From CAXXIC01 sp049315325 (GTDB lineage: Bacteria > Bacteroidota > Bacteroidia > Bacteroidales > UBA7332): DNA of 64,000 bases. Below are positions 18,633 through 28,596 of the stretch, in pieces. Location: assembly GCA_049315325.1 (NCBI GenBank), contig JBMOKJ010000001.1, positions 1 to 64,000 of the forward strand, read 5' to 3'. The notes beneath the pieces are model-generated. The model was given only the letters and a program-made list of their open reading frames with translations, ran no database searches and was not told the origin of the DNA. The stretch's first letter is position 1; each line of letters opens with the position of its first letter. The translations under genes and the position numbers were made by a program.

Positions 18633-21600
18633 ATGCAGAAACTGTTGTATTCCAGGATTTTAATTATAACGATAGCTTATCTATTCTCTATTATAACTAT
18701 TTCAGGTCAAAACATCCGCAATATTAATGTAGATAATGGTTTAAGTAACAATCAGACTTATAGTATTGCACAGGATTGGAAAGGATTTATTTGGGTTACC
18801 AATAAAAAAGGAGTTGATCGGTTTGATGGTGTAAATGTAGTGAATTACAGCCTGCCAGTTAAGATCAATGCATTTATGACTACCATTGTTTTGACCGACA
18901 GAAAAAAGAATCTATGGGCCTATACTTTTCAGGGAGATATTTTTTATTTTTCATACATAGAAAATCGATTTGTTCATTATATCAAAACGGACAAACAGAT
19001 TCATTATGTTAGTTTTGATGAATCGAATAAACTATGGATTGCAACCGAAAACGGATTCTTATCCTGCGAAAATAATCAAACCAAATTACGTTTAGAAAAG
19101 ACGTTTTATACCATTTATCCTATTCAGCATAATACGTTGTTATTGGCTGATAAATATAAGGTGTATAAATATGATACAAAAACAAATGCGCTCACCTTTC
19201 TGACGGAATTGAATTGTTACGGACTAAACAGGAAGTTGCACAATATTATTTCTTTGTATTTCGATCCTCAAAATCAAGACATTTGGATTGGGACAGTGAG
19301 TTTTGGATTGTTTAATTATAATCTAAAAACCAGTCAATTAATAGATGTTTCAAGTAAGAATACAGAGTTTCCACTTATCCCAATTCGTAAAATAATCCCA
19401 TTCAATTCCAACTCAATTTGTTTCTCTACCGATGGTTCAGGAATTTTCTTTTTGGATAAAAATAATTTTAAAATAACCAAGCAGATTAAAGAAGACGCCA
19501 ATGAGTTTAACACAATCAAAGGCAATGGCGTATTTGATCTATACAAAGACGATGATGATGTTTTATATTCAGTCTCTTATACTGGTGGTATAAGTATAAT
19601 CAATAATCAGAAAAGCAATTTCAACATCATTCGACAGGAAAAGAATAATTCCAATTCTTTAAGTAATGATGTTGTAAGTTCAATTATCGAAGACAGGGAT
19701 GGTGATCTCTGGTTTACCACTCCTAATGGTGTGAATTTATGGGAAAGACAAATAAATAGATGGAGGCTTTTCAAATACAGTATTCATGATCAGCAATTGA
19801 ATATGTTTTTGACGCTGACGGAAGATAAACATAGTGGTAATATCCTTGCAGGTTCTTTCTCAAGAGGCATAATGATCATCAATAAACAAAAAGGAGTTGT
19901 GGGTTATCTTTCTCCTAAAGACTTCCAAAAGGAGATTGGTACAAATTTTATTGCCAAAATTTATGTTGACGAAAACGGAAATATTTGGTCCGGTGGATAT
20001 TTTGGTGAATTATCCTGTTATCAGGTACAGAAGCAAGATTTCTACTATTTTGACATTAAATCAGCGGAAGCCATAGAGCCATTGACGGCAGATTTAATTT
20101 TGGTAGCAACATCTGAAGATGGGGTGTTTACAGTAAATAAAAACAATTTTCAAACTCAAAGGGTTTACTTATTTCAAGGAGCAAAAAAGAAGGATCAACA
20201 CAGAGTAAGGGCAATTGCTAAAAACAAATCGACCAATGAAGTTTGGTGTGGCACCGATGGAGAAGGATTGGTATGCTGGAATTTTAAAAACGGTAAATTA
20301 TCTTACATTAGTGAAAAAGATGGATTGCCATCAAACTACATACAGTCTTTGGTATTTGATAATAAGGGATTATTATGGGGTGGGTCAGATAATGGTTTGT
20401 TTTGCCTAAATACAAAGAATCATGATGTAATTACTTACACCAAAAAAGATGGATTAACTGACAATTCTTTTCTTAGACAATCCTGTGTATTGACACGAAA
20501 CAATGAACTATTGTTTGGAACTAATAGCGGCGTAAATAGATTCACTACTGATGTATCGACTACCGGCTCAAAGGATATAAGATTGTATATTGATGTATTT
20601 AGTATTTTCAATCAACCCGTTGTTGCAAATCAAGAGAATTCACCAATAAGCGATGATATTGATAATACGCATAAAATAGAATTAAAATGGAATCAAAACT
20701 CATTTTCATTCAGTTTTGGATGTGTGGATCTTCAAAATATAAAACAAATCCAATACAAATGGAAGCTTCAGGGCTTGGAGGATGCATGGAATAATTCTTT
20801 GGTTAGAACCAATGCAAACTACACCAATATTGCGCCTGGAAATTATGAATTCATACTTCAGGCCATCAACAAACCTGATAAGAAGGTATTGGCTGAAAAG
20901 AGAATCAATGTAGTTGTTACCCCACCTTTTTGGGCAACTTTTTGGGCTCGAATTATTTTCTTCTTGATAATTGTCGTAAGCGCAAGGGGAATATATCTTT
21001 ATTACAAGAAAAAAAAGATTCAAAGTTATTCAGATGAGAAAGTAGATTTTTTCACGAGAACTGCCCATGATATTAAAACACCATTGTCACTGGTTATGGC
21101 ACCAATCAACGAATTGCGAAAATCGTCGGATTTTAATGACAAAGACAAATACCTGATTAATCTGGCTGTTTCAAACATTGAAAAACTAACCACAATAGTT
21201 AATCAGTTAATGGATTTTCAGAAGTCCGATTCCTTAAAAAGTCAATTGGTTGTGTCTCAATTTAATGTTATAGAATTGATTCGAAATAAAGTAGAGGTAT
21301 TTTCCCTTCTTGCAAAAAAGCAGGATATTGACATCGTTTTTGCTCCGGAAATAAACGAGTTGTTTGAGTGGATGGACGTAGAAAAATTTGAGAGAATACT
21401 TGACAATCTGATATCGAATGCCATAAAATATACAGGACCTGGCGGAAATGTAATGATTAACATTAAAACCAATCAAGATAAATGGAAAATCGCAATTAAA
21501 GATTCAGGTATAGGCATATCAATAAAAGACCAATCAAAACTGTTTAAACATTTTTATCGGGCAGAGAATGCCGTTAATTCAAAAATTTCAGGTTCGGGTG

Positions 21601-22580
21601 TTGGCTTATTATTGACGAAAAATTATGTTGCACTGCACAATGGAAAAATAGAGTTTAAGAGCGCACCAAATGTTGGAACCGAGTTTGTCCTTACATTTAA
21701 CCATGGCAAAAATCATTATGGTAAGAAAGTATTTGTTTCTGAAAATGATTTAAGCAAATCTCAGGCAGCTTCACCTTTGTTACAGCAAAAACATTTCCAT
21801 AAAATAGAGAAGGATTTCTCCAGCCATAAAATCAGGTTGATGCTGATAGAGGATAATGAAGAGCTACTCAATTTCATGCAAGTTGCATTATCTGAGCTTT
21901 TTACTGTTCGGACGGCATGTAATGGAAAAGATGCCTTGGATATGATGAGTGATTATGATCCAGATTTAGTTGTTTCGGATGTTCAAATGCCTGAGATGGA
22001 TGGTCTGACGTTCTCTGCGAAATTGAAATCCAATTTCGAAACATCTCATATCCCGATTATTTTATTATCAGCACTGACTCAGAAGGATCAGATTATCAGT
22101 GGAATCGAAAGCGGTGTTGACGATTACATTACCAAGCCATTTGATATGGATTTACTGATTGCCAAAATTCAAACAATACTTAGAAACAGGCAATTAGTCA
22201 GGGAGCGGTTTATTGATAAAATAACCCAAAATGTCGATGTAAAGGCTGAAATTTCGAATGAAAGAGATCGGGAGTTTATCGAAAAGGTATTGCAGTATAT
22301 TCAGAATAACTTAGAGCAATCCAATTTAAATAAGAACACCTTGGCACGTGAGATGGCTGTAAGTCAAACGCTCCTTTTCTCCAAGCTGAAACATCTAACA
22401 GGCGAAGCTCCAAGCGATTTAATACGAATAATCCGGCTTAAACGGGCGATGGAGTTGTTGCAAACGACCAATCATTCAATTCTGGATATAGCTATGATGA
22501 CCGGATTCAACGACTCAAAATATTTCAGCACAGTATTCAAAAAACATTATGGGAAGTCGCCAAGCGAAGTGAACAAATGA
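18633..22580 (+). CDS. Hybrid two-component system regulator (HTCS)
   Basis: The 1315-residue one-protein signalling chain has a signal peptide (1-25), then two-component propeller repeats to about 660 (e.g. IWVTNKKGVDRFDG, DLWFTTPNGVNLWE, EVWCGTDGEGLVCW) and a Y_Y_Y domain (about 680-755). A membrane helix follows at about 770-790. The HisKA domain has phospho-acceptor His812 (TAHDIKTPLSLV), with HATPase N and G boxes (NLISNAIKYTGPGG, DSGIGIS), a receiver with Asp1116 (VVSDVQMPEMDG) and Lys in TKPFD, and an AraC-type HTH (about 1210-1312). In this family the periplasmic propeller binds an oligosaccharide and the HTH activates the PUL. It is the only PUL regulator in the window and probably acts at the half-site pairs described at 22632, 25459 and 38295. 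Confidence 0.95.
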   Translation: MQKLLYSRILIITIAYLFSIITISGQNIRNINVDNGLSNNQTYSIAQDWKGFIWVTNKKGVDRFDGVNVVNYSLPVKINAFMTTIVLTDRKKNLWAYTFQGDIFYFSYIENRFVHYIKTDKQIHYVSFDESNKLWIATENGFLSCENNQTKLRLEKTFYTIYPIQHNTLLLADKYKVYKYDTKTNALTFLTELNCYGLNRKLHNIISLYFDPQNQDIWIGTVSFGLFNYNLKTSQLIDVSSKNTEFPLIPIRKIIPFNSNSICFSTDGSGIFFLDKNNFKITKQIKEDANEFNTIKGNGVFDLYKDDDDVLYSVSYTGGISIINNQKSNFNIIRQEKNNSNSLSNDVVSSIIEDRDGDLWFTTPNGVNLWERQINRWRLFKYSIHDQQLNMFLTLTEDKHSGNILAGSFSRGIMIINKQKGVVGYLSPKDFQKEIGTNFIAKIYVDENGNIWSGGYFGELSCYQVQKQDFYYFDIKSAEAIEPLTADLILVATSEDGVFTVNKNNFQTQRVYLFQGAKKKDQHRVRAIAKNKSTNEVWCGTDGEGLVCWNFKNGKLSYISEKDGLPSNYIQSLVFDNKGLLWGGSDNGLFCLNTKNHDVITYTKKDGLTDNSFLRQSCVLTRNNELLFGTNSGVNRFTTDVSTTGSKDIRLYIDVFSIFNQPVVANQENSPISDDIDNTHKIELKWNQNSFSFSFGCVDLQNIKQIQYKWKLQGLEDAWNNSLVRTNANYTNIAPGNYEFILQAINKPDKKVLAEKRINVVVTPPFWATFWARIIFFLIIVVSARGIYLYYKKKKIQSYSDEKVDFFTRTAHDIKTPLSLVMAPINELRKSSDFNDKDKYLINLAVSNIEKLTTIVNQLMDFQKSDSLKSQLVVSQFNVIELIRNKVEVFSLLAKKQDIDIVFAPEINELFEWMDVEKFERILDNLISNAIKYTGPGGNVMINIKTNQDKWKIAIKDSGIGISIKDQSKLFKHFYRAENAVNSKISGSGVGLLLTKNYVALHNGKIEFKSAPNVGTEFVLTFNHGKNHYGKKVFVSENDLSKSQAASPLLQQKHFHKIEKDFSSHKIRLMLIEDNEELLNFMQVALSELFTVRTACNGKDALDMMSDYDPDLVVSDVQMPEMDGLTFSAKLKSNFETSHIPIILLSALTQKDQIISGIESGVDDYITKPFDMDLLIAKIQTILRNRQLVRERFIDKITQNVDVKAEISNERDREFIEKVLQYIQNNLEQSNLNKNTLAREMAVSQTLLFSKLKHLTGEAPSDLIRIIRLKRAMELLQTTNHSILDIAMMTGFNDSKYFSTVFKKHYGKSPSEVNK

Positions 22581-22615
22581 TTATACAGCCCTGTATATCA
22601 ATTTATTATTCTATT

Positions 22616-22661
22616 TTGTAAACAAAAAAAGGTTTGATTTCAAACCTTTTTTTGTTTACAA
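22616..22661. terminator. 46-base palindrome, likely bidirectional terminator overlapping an operator
   Basis: Two perfect 22-base arms meet around a central TT. The core is A7-GGTTTGA / TCAAACC-T7, the form of a Rho-independent terminator in both directions, 36 bases past the HTCS stop. Its right half contains the first half-site and part of the second of the proposed operator for the GH88 promoter, so termination and regulation may share this DNA. Confidence 0.65.
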
Positions 22662-22697
22662 TCAAACCATCCCAATCTCGTATTGAACTTATTTTTG
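22632..22697 (+). promoter_or_regulatory. Proposed HTCS operator and promoter A (GH88-esterase operon)
   Basis: Direct half-sites GTTTGATTTC (22632-22641) and GTTTACAATC (22654-22663, followed by AAACC) are spaced 22 bases start to start. The -7 box TATTTTTG is at 22690-22697, 36 bases from the second half-site start. The same arrangement occurs at 25459 and 38295. The rest of the 22581-22850 gap holds a small hairpin (22582-22597) and the leader. Confidence 0.55.
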
Positions 22698-22850
22698 CAC
22701 TGGTGAAAATGATATGCTCTTTCATTTTATCACTGGCTATACATCATTTATTTTAATTCAATTTGAAGAAATAAGTTTTGTATTGTAGTCATTACCATGT
22801 GACGCGAACTATTAGAAATTACCATAGAAAAATATATACAGATAGTGGAT

Positions 22851-24050
22851 ATGAAAATCAGATTGTCAATTGCAATTTTATTGGTTTGTTTTTTATTTCA
22901 AACAACAATATTCGCAAAAGATTTGAGTATGAATCAGATTGTGAATAGCTCACTCGTGTTTGCACAAAAACAAAGTCTTCGAATGGCTATGAAATACGAG
23001 AAGCAAAATCTACTATTGCCCCGTTCATTCGAACACAATAAAATGACAGTTTCAAATGCCAAATGGTGGACGAGCGGCTTCTTTCCAGGAACACTGTGGT
23101 ATTTATATGAGAACTCAAAAAATGATAGTCTTCTGAAATATGCCAAAATGTACACCAGCCGTATTGAAGGCGAAAAATATACAACCGACAATCATGATAT
23201 TGGGTTTATGCTTTTTTGCAGTTTTGGCAATGGCTATCGTCTGCTGGGTGATGCTAATTATAAATCTACACTGTTGCAAGGAGCAAAGTCATTGTCAACT
23301 CGTTTTAGCCCTAAAGTTGGACTGATTCGCTCATGGGATTTCAACAAAGAGCTTTGGCAATACCCCGTAATCATTGACAATATGATGAATCTTGAACTAC
23401 TGATGTGGGCAGGTAAAACTTCGAATAACCCCGAATTTACCAAAATCGCGATATCTCATGCCAATAAAACAATGGTAAATCATTATCGCAAAGACATGAG
23501 TTGCTATCATTTGGTTTCGTACGATACAATCACCGGCAAAGCAGCAATCAAACAGACCAATCAGGGATGTTCCGACGAATCAGCTTGGGCAAGAGGACAA
23601 AGTTGGGGGTTATACGGTTTCACCATGATGTATCGGTTTACGCACGATAAACGTTATTTGGAACAAGCAACCAAAATTGCAAACTTTCTTATTAATCACC
23701 CCCGAATGCCCAAAGATATCATTCCCTATTGGGACTACGATGCACCCAAAATACCCGATTCGCCAAGAGATGCCTCCTCGGCAGCTATCATGGCATCAGC
23801 TCTCATCGAGTTAAGCGGCTTTGTGGATGCACAACTCGGAAATAAATACATGAGTATTGCCGAAAAGCAAATTCGTGCAATGTCATCACCTGCATACACA
23901 GCTAGATTGGGAGAAAATGGAGATTTTATCTTAAAACACTCCGTTGGAAATATCCCTGCCAAAAGCGAAATAGACACACCGCTTACTTATGCCGATTATT
24001 ACTATGTAGAAGCACTCTTGCGCTGGAAAAAGAAATCAGAAACCAAATAA
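22851..24050 (+). CDS. GH88 unsaturated glucuronyl hydrolase
   Basis: The start is taken at ATG 22851 (399 residues); an in-frame GTG two codons earlier is less likely because the signal peptide (MKIRLSIAILLVCFLFQ) begins at the ATG. The alpha/alpha-barrel signature includes NAKWWTSGFFPGTLWYLYE, HDIGFM with candidate catalytic Asp116, DNMMNLELLMWA with Asp176, ARGQSWGLYGF and SPRDASSAAIMASALIEL. The two Asp positions match the pair used by GH88 enzymes, which hydrate the double bond of the unsaturated uronic acid at the non-reducing end. It opens an operon with the esterase gene 11 bases downstream and complements the GH105 gene of the left arm. Confidence 0.92.
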   Translation: MKIRLSIAILLVCFLFQTTIFAKDLSMNQIVNSSLVFAQKQSLRMAMKYEKQNLLLPRSFEHNKMTVSNAKWWTSGFFPGTLWYLYENSKNDSLLKYAKMYTSRIEGEKYTTDNHDIGFMLFCSFGNGYRLLGDANYKSTLLQGAKSLSTRFSPKVGLIRSWDFNKELWQYPVIIDNMMNLELLMWAGKTSNNPEFTKIAISHANKTMVNHYRKDMSCYHLVSYDTITGKAAIKQTNQGCSDESAWARGQSWGLYGFTMMYRFTHDKRYLEQATKIANFLINHPRMPKDIIPYWDYDAPKIPDSPRDASSAAIMASALIELSGFVDAQLGNKYMSIAEKQIRAMSSPAYTARLGENGDFILKHSVGNIPAKSEIDTPLTYADYYYVEALLRWKKKSETK

Positions 24051-24061
24051 ATCTCTTCACT

Positions 24062-25435
24062 ATGATAACTAAAATAAGAACTGTACTTTTTATCGTTCTG
24101 ACAGCAAGTTCGTTGCAATTACTGAATGCTCAAAAAAGTATTTTTCCGGCGGGATCGAAAATTTGCTTTGTGGGGAACAGTATTACAAATAACGGTGAGT
24201 TTCATCATAATATCCTATTGTATCATTTAACGCGCTATCCGTCAGCACCAGTTACATTTTACAACTGCGGTATTTCTGGTAATACTGCATCAGATGTTTT
24301 GGCCCGCATGGATAAAGATGTTCTGAATTTAAAACCGAATTACGCTGTTTTGATGATTGGCATGAACGATGTGCGACGTGGTCTTTATGGCGTAAATGCC
24401 TCTACAGATGAGGATACATTGCAGATGCGGAAGGAAGCACTTGTAGCATACAAAGGAAAAGTGGAAAAGTTAATCAAAATATTTTTGCAAAATAAAATTG
24501 AATTGCTACTTGAAACACCTTCAATTTATGACCAAACATCAAAATCGAAAACTCCTAGAGCATTTGGAGTAAATGATGCTTTGGGCGAATGTGCTCTGTT
24601 TATCAAAGAAATGGCAGGGAAATACAATTTAAAAGTCGTTGATTACTGGTCGTTTATGAATGCGATAAATACCAAAGAGCAACAAGCAAATCCAGCCTTT
24701 ACCTTGACGAGTCAAGACAGGGTACATCCGCAAGCAACAGGTCATTTGGTTATGGCTTCTCAGTTCTTAAAGTCGATGGGAGCATCCTCTTTGATTTCCA
24801 ATATATCGATAGAAAATAACCTCAAAAGCAGTCAAAAATCAAGTCAGAATTGTAAGATTCTTTCACTCAATAAAAATCCTAAGAGACTTACATTTGAAGT
24901 AAAAGAGCATGCACTGCCTTTCCCTGTAGCTGAGAACCAAAAAACAGGTGCCAAATTAGTTGATCTGGATAATCAACTAAATAGCCAATTGTTATCTGTG
25001 AAAGGTTTAAGCAACGGTAGTTATGAACTGAGAATTGATTCACAGAAAATAGCAACATTTACCAATGTAGATTTAGCTAAAGGCGTTAACCTCGCTGTGT
25101 ATATTCAAACACCTCAATACCAGCAAGCCATGGAGGTTAAAAGACAATTGCTCCAATTAAGAGATTTAGAGTCAAAATTACGAGGTATCAAGTTCATTGA
25201 ATACAACACCTATTTTCAACTTTGTGGTTCTAAAACAGAACTCAGTGAGCTAAAGGAATGTATTGCTCCTATTTTTAAAGAGAAAACAAATGCATACACT
25301 TTGACTCAATTGGATAACTACTTTGTATTTAAACCTCAGGAAGAAAGCATAAAAAACAAGATGGATGAGATGAGATTGAAAATAAATGAACTGGTGCAGC
25401 CAATACCTCACAAATACGAAGTAATTCAGCTATAA
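24062..25435 (+). CDS. SGNH/GDSL esterase with extra C-terminal region
   Basis: The 457-residue secreted protein has SGNH blocks I (VGNSIT, Ser40), II (GISGNT), III (GMND, Asn102) and V (DRVHP, Asp219/His222). The hydrolase domain fills residues 25-240. The remaining about 215 residues, including a Lys/Glu-rich helical stretch, are not ones I recognise as part of the fold. Relatives in PULs deacetylate glycans, so removal of acetyl or similar esters from the uronate chain is likely but not proven. It is cotranscribed with GH88. Confidence 0.85.
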   Translation: MITKIRTVLFIVLTASSLQLLNAQKSIFPAGSKICFVGNSITNNGEFHHNILLYHLTRYPSAPVTFYNCGISGNTASDVLARMDKDVLNLKPNYAVLMIGMNDVRRGLYGVNASTDEDTLQMRKEALVAYKGKVEKLIKIFLQNKIELLLETPSIYDQTSKSKTPRAFGVNDALGECALFIKEMAGKYNLKVVDYWSFMNAINTKEQQANPAFTLTSQDRVHPQATGHLVMASQFLKSMGASSLISNISIENNLKSSQKSSQNCKILSLNKNPKRLTFEVKEHALPFPVAENQKTGAKLVDLDNQLNSQLLSVKGLSNGSYELRIDSQKIATFTNVDLAKGVNLAVYIQTPQYQQAMEVKRQLLQLRDLESKLRGIKFIEYNTYFQLCGSKTELSELKECIAPIFKEKTNAYTLTQLDNYFVFKPQEESIKNKMDEMRLKINELVQPIPHKYEVIQL

Positions 25436-25458
25436 ATCAGTTTTTTTGAAGATAATTT

Positions 25459-25523
25459 GTTTGATTTCAAACTAAAATTGTTTCAAATCGAACCAAAAAC
25501 CAGTTACTCTGCATCTAGATTTG
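25459..25523 (+). promoter_or_regulatory. Proposed HTCS operator and promoter B (T9SS beta-helix gene)
   Basis: Half-sites GTTTGATTTC (25459-25468) and GTTTCAAATC (25480-25489, followed by GAACC) are spaced 21 bases. The -7 box TAGATTTG at 25516-25523 lies 36 bases from the second half-site, as at promoter A. No -33 TTTG is present, as expected for an activator-dependent promoter. Confidence 0.6.
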
Positions 25524-25580
25524 CACATAATATTTTTTATCTAAATATCAATTTTACAAACTTTTAAAAACTAGTATCTT

Positions 25581-27893
25581 ATGAAAACAAAATCAATTAC
25601 CCATTTCAAACGAAACTTGTTTCGTGTAATTTTCGTGCTATCGTTTGTAGGAATACCAGCCATGTTGTCGGCTGCGAGTGTATCACTTATAGCTGCACAT
25701 GACGGTGACTGGAGTAACCCTGCAAACTGGACAGGTGGAACAGGTGTTCCTACTGCATCCGACGTTGTGTTCATTCCAATAGCCAGCAACGCCTTACCAA
25801 TGACCATAAAGAGCGGTACTGCTGCTGCATGTTATCAACTTTACGTTACTCAGACGAGTCTTATCATTGAATCGGGTGGCTCGCTTACAGTCAACCAAAA
25901 TACTTTAACGCCCAATCTTTTTCAATATCCGATAAAATTAAATTCAGGTACATTAGTTAACAATGGAACCCTGAATATAACCGGTAATACTACTGCTGCT
26001 AATTTTACCTCGCAAACCAATTATTACCTAGTTGACTTAGAAAATGACGCAACTACACTAAATAACTCTGTTTTTGAGAATGGAAGTACAGGGACATTGA
26101 ATATGGATATTTCAGGATTCAAAGGATCTACTGTAAACACTACTTACACTCCTACATTGTTTTATTTTAACCAACTTGCATCAACAGGAGCAACTCCAAC
26201 GGTAAAATTGAATGGAACGGTAAATGTATCTATGAAAAGCTATGCGGTAGCTAGTGCCTCTGTAATTGGTTATCAGAGTAGAATATTCCACATGGGTAAT
26301 ATTGTGAATTCGAAAATTGATGGAACTGTGACATTGGGTTCTACAGGAACTCCTCTTGTTGATGTATTGGCGTTAACTAATGTTTCAGCGGGTACTATTA
26401 CGATCCCTGCAACAGCCAACATTACATTCAATTTGGAATGTTCGGGAGCAACAGGTCACTTAGGACAAGGGGTATCTTATACCGGAACAATCAACAACGG
26501 TGGGATACTTACCTTTAATGCTCCTTCTGCAAATGGAGTGAGTCAGATGTTTTTTGGGCTCAGAGGATTAACAAACTCGGGAACTTTTAATATCACAGGT
26601 AAACTCCTCAACAGAGGTTTAATGATGGATAAAACAGGGACTTCTTCAGCCCCTGCATTCATCAATAACAGCGGAACTTTAAATATAAACACTACTTCCG
26701 GTGGAGATTATGCAGGTATTGGTGGTTATGCCGGATCTTACAGTAAAACTACATTTCCAGCAGCAGGAGCAGCAACAAAAGGTGTGTTTCAGATAACCAA
26801 TACCGGAACAATCAATATTTATTCGGCAACTCACACGCTAACAGTGCCCAGACCAACTCTTTCCTTTATGATTGGAAATAACAATTCGAACTCATGGATA
26901 AAGAATTCGGGTACAATCAACGTGAATGACCCGATTGCCAGTTCAATTACATGGCCTCTAAAAGGGGATGGTACAACTGTTAATGGTACGACTTATGGAA
27001 CTAATAATTACTACAGCGCAGTGCCAACAACCACTGCTACATGGTACAATAGTGGAACAGTTAATTTCGATGTTGCAGCAAATACAAACCCTGCAACTCT
27101 CGTCTGCAATACAGCACCGGATGGAGCAACTGGAAATGTTAATGTCAACTTTGCAGCTGTAACTTTTAAAAATTATGATTTAGCAGGAACGACAGGTGGC
27201 ACAGTAAAAGGTCGTGGTACATTTTTAACCGGTTCTTTTGATAATACTACACTTGGTACAGTTTCACCTGGCAGTGGAATCACTACGCTTGATTTTGGTG
27301 GAGGTAATACTACCAGCACTACTCAGGTAGGTACAGCTAATATTGGTCAGTTTGATATTCAGGGTGCAGCAGTTACACTCACTGGCAATGTAGCTCTTGA
27401 TGCACTCACTTCATCTACAGCAGGCTCAACTTATGATCAGATAATTAATTCTACAGCCAGTGGAACATTAAATGTAGCTGCCGCAAAAGTAAATCTTTCT
27501 ACACCACAAGGATCATCGGCTGGTGATTATCCGTTATTTAATGCATCTGGTGCTTCAGGCGCTTTAGCAGGTACGTTGGCTTTTTCGACAGCTCCTATTC
27601 TTCCAGATTCAGGCGGATGGTATGTTTCCTCTTTTGCCAGCCCAAGTGTGATCTTCTCCAGTTCAATCACTACTTCAGCAATTAAAGCAATCTATTGTGA
27701 TGAAAGAAGAGTGTCGGTTGTTAACAATATGGTGTTTGTGAAAAATGCTGCTCACAAAATCTCTATTTACACTGTGACAGGTAAACTCCAAAAATCAATA
27801 GCGAACACAAACGAAAATCTTTCAATTGCTTTATCTAGTGGCCTTTACTTGATTACAGTTGATGGAAAGAGCTACAAAGTAATTATTAAATAA
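25581..27893 (+). CDS. T9SS-secreted beta-helix/adhesin-like protein
   Basis: The 770-residue product has a signal peptide (about 1-31), then DGDWSNPANWTGGTGVPTAS. A long run of short strands rich in Asn, Thr and Gly follows (repeated NSGTLNI, NSGTFNI, NTGTINI-like units from about 110 to 650), the pattern of a right-handed beta-helix. The last about 75 residues are a T9SS sorting domain (NAAHKISIYTVTGKLQ ... SGLYLITVDGKSYKVIIK), so it is exported and probably surface-attached. No catalytic motif is recognised. It could bind the glycan or be a lyase of beta-helix type; the first is more likely given its low complexity. Confidence 0.65.
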   Translation: MKTKSITHFKRNLFRVIFVLSFVGIPAMLSAASVSLIAAHDGDWSNPANWTGGTGVPTASDVVFIPIASNALPMTIKSGTAAACYQLYVTQTSLIIESGGSLTVNQNTLTPNLFQYPIKLNSGTLVNNGTLNITGNTTAANFTSQTNYYLVDLENDATTLNNSVFENGSTGTLNMDISGFKGSTVNTTYTPTLFYFNQLASTGATPTVKLNGTVNVSMKSYAVASASVIGYQSRIFHMGNIVNSKIDGTVTLGSTGTPLVDVLALTNVSAGTITIPATANITFNLECSGATGHLGQGVSYTGTINNGGILTFNAPSANGVSQMFFGLRGLTNSGTFNITGKLLNRGLMMDKTGTSSAPAFINNSGTLNINTTSGGDYAGIGGYAGSYSKTTFPAAGAATKGVFQITNTGTINIYSATHTLTVPRPTLSFMIGNNNSNSWIKNSGTINVNDPIASSITWPLKGDGTTVNGTTYGTNNYYSAVPTTTATWYNSGTVNFDVAANTNPATLVCNTAPDGATGNVNVNFAAVTFKNYDLAGTTGGTVKGRGTFLTGSFDNTTLGTVSPGSGITTLDFGGGNTTSTTQVGTANIGQFDIQGAAVTLTGNVALDALTSSTAGSTYDQIINSTASGTLNVAAAKVNLSTPQGSSAGDYPLFNASGASGALAGTLAFSTAPILPDSGGWYVSSFASPSVIFSSSITTSAIKAIYCDERRVSVVNNMVFVKNAAHKISIYTVTGKLQKSIANTNENLSIALSSGLYLITVDGKSYKVIIK

Positions 27894-27906
27894 TTTACAT
27901 CTTGAG

Positions 27907-27943
27907 TCTGAGGAGGAATGATTTATTTCTCCTCAGAATTTTT
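27907..27943 (+). terminator. Rho-independent terminator after the beta-helix gene
   Basis: A stem of 12 pairs (TCTGAGGAGGAA with TTTCTCCTCAGA, one G-U) and a 7-base loop is followed by ATTTTTG. It begins 14 bases past the stop codon. Confidence 0.7.
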
Positions 27944-27978
27944 GATATGCTATTTTAAAACCATAAACAATATACAAT

Positions 27979-28596
27979 ATGAAATCTAGATTATTTATTT
28001 TTGCCCTATTGAGCATCATCCCATTTATTTCTTATGCTCAGGAACCACTATTAAATGAAACATTTGAAAAATTTGAAGTCTCTTCATTTCAGCAATTTGT
28101 AGAGATTCCGTCTGGCCTAAAATGGGTGGGGAATGGAGCTTCTGTTGCTATAGTAGCAAACCCTAATAAAAGTGGAATCAACACAAGTAACCTGGTAATG
28201 CAACTAAAAAGAGAAGCAAATCCTGGAATTGTTGAAGGTGCAGAGGGAAATTTAAGACCTGATGGCAACGGATACAAAGGTTGTTTGACCTATTCGTATG
28301 GATTAAATTTGGATGATAATCTCTGTGTAATTGAAGTAAAAGTTTTGACTAAAATATCAGGCAAAGTGGGGATTCGTATCTATCCAGACATTAGCAAAAA
28401 AACATATTCAGAAATTGTTGTGAAAACTAAAGCTTCTGATGAGTGGCAGTTGGTTCGATTTGATTTTACTGGAAAGATTCCAAGTGATATTAGCAACTCA
28501 AAGTTTTTGTTTGAAATCGATAAAATATTAACGGCTGAGTCACAATCAACTGAAATGACAATGTGTATTGATGACATAAAATTGATTGCCAAGTAA
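27979..28596 (+). CDS. Stand-alone secreted module shared with two downstream lyases
   Basis: The 205-residue product is a signal peptide (cleavage at SYAQ) followed by one domain. It matches the region before the T9SS tail of the next two lyases: LLNETFEKFEVSS, NPNKSGINTSN, LKRE, KVGIRIYP and MTMCIDDIKL correspond to their NEDFETFSVGS, NPFKSGINTSN, IKRQED, KIGVRVYD and LTIYVDDVKM. The strand-rich pattern suggests a jelly-roll binding module. I know no named family for it. It may bind the same glycan as the lyases in soluble form. Confidence 0.6.
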   Translation: MKSRLFIFALLSIIPFISYAQEPLLNETFEKFEVSSFQQFVEIPSGLKWVGNGASVAIVANPNKSGINTSNLVMQLKREANPGIVEGAEGNLRPDGNGYKGCLTYSYGLNLDDNLCVIEVKVLTKISGKVGIRIYPDISKKTYSEIVVKTKASDEWQLVRFDFTGKIPSDISNSKFLFEIDKILTAESQSTEMTMCIDDIKLIAK

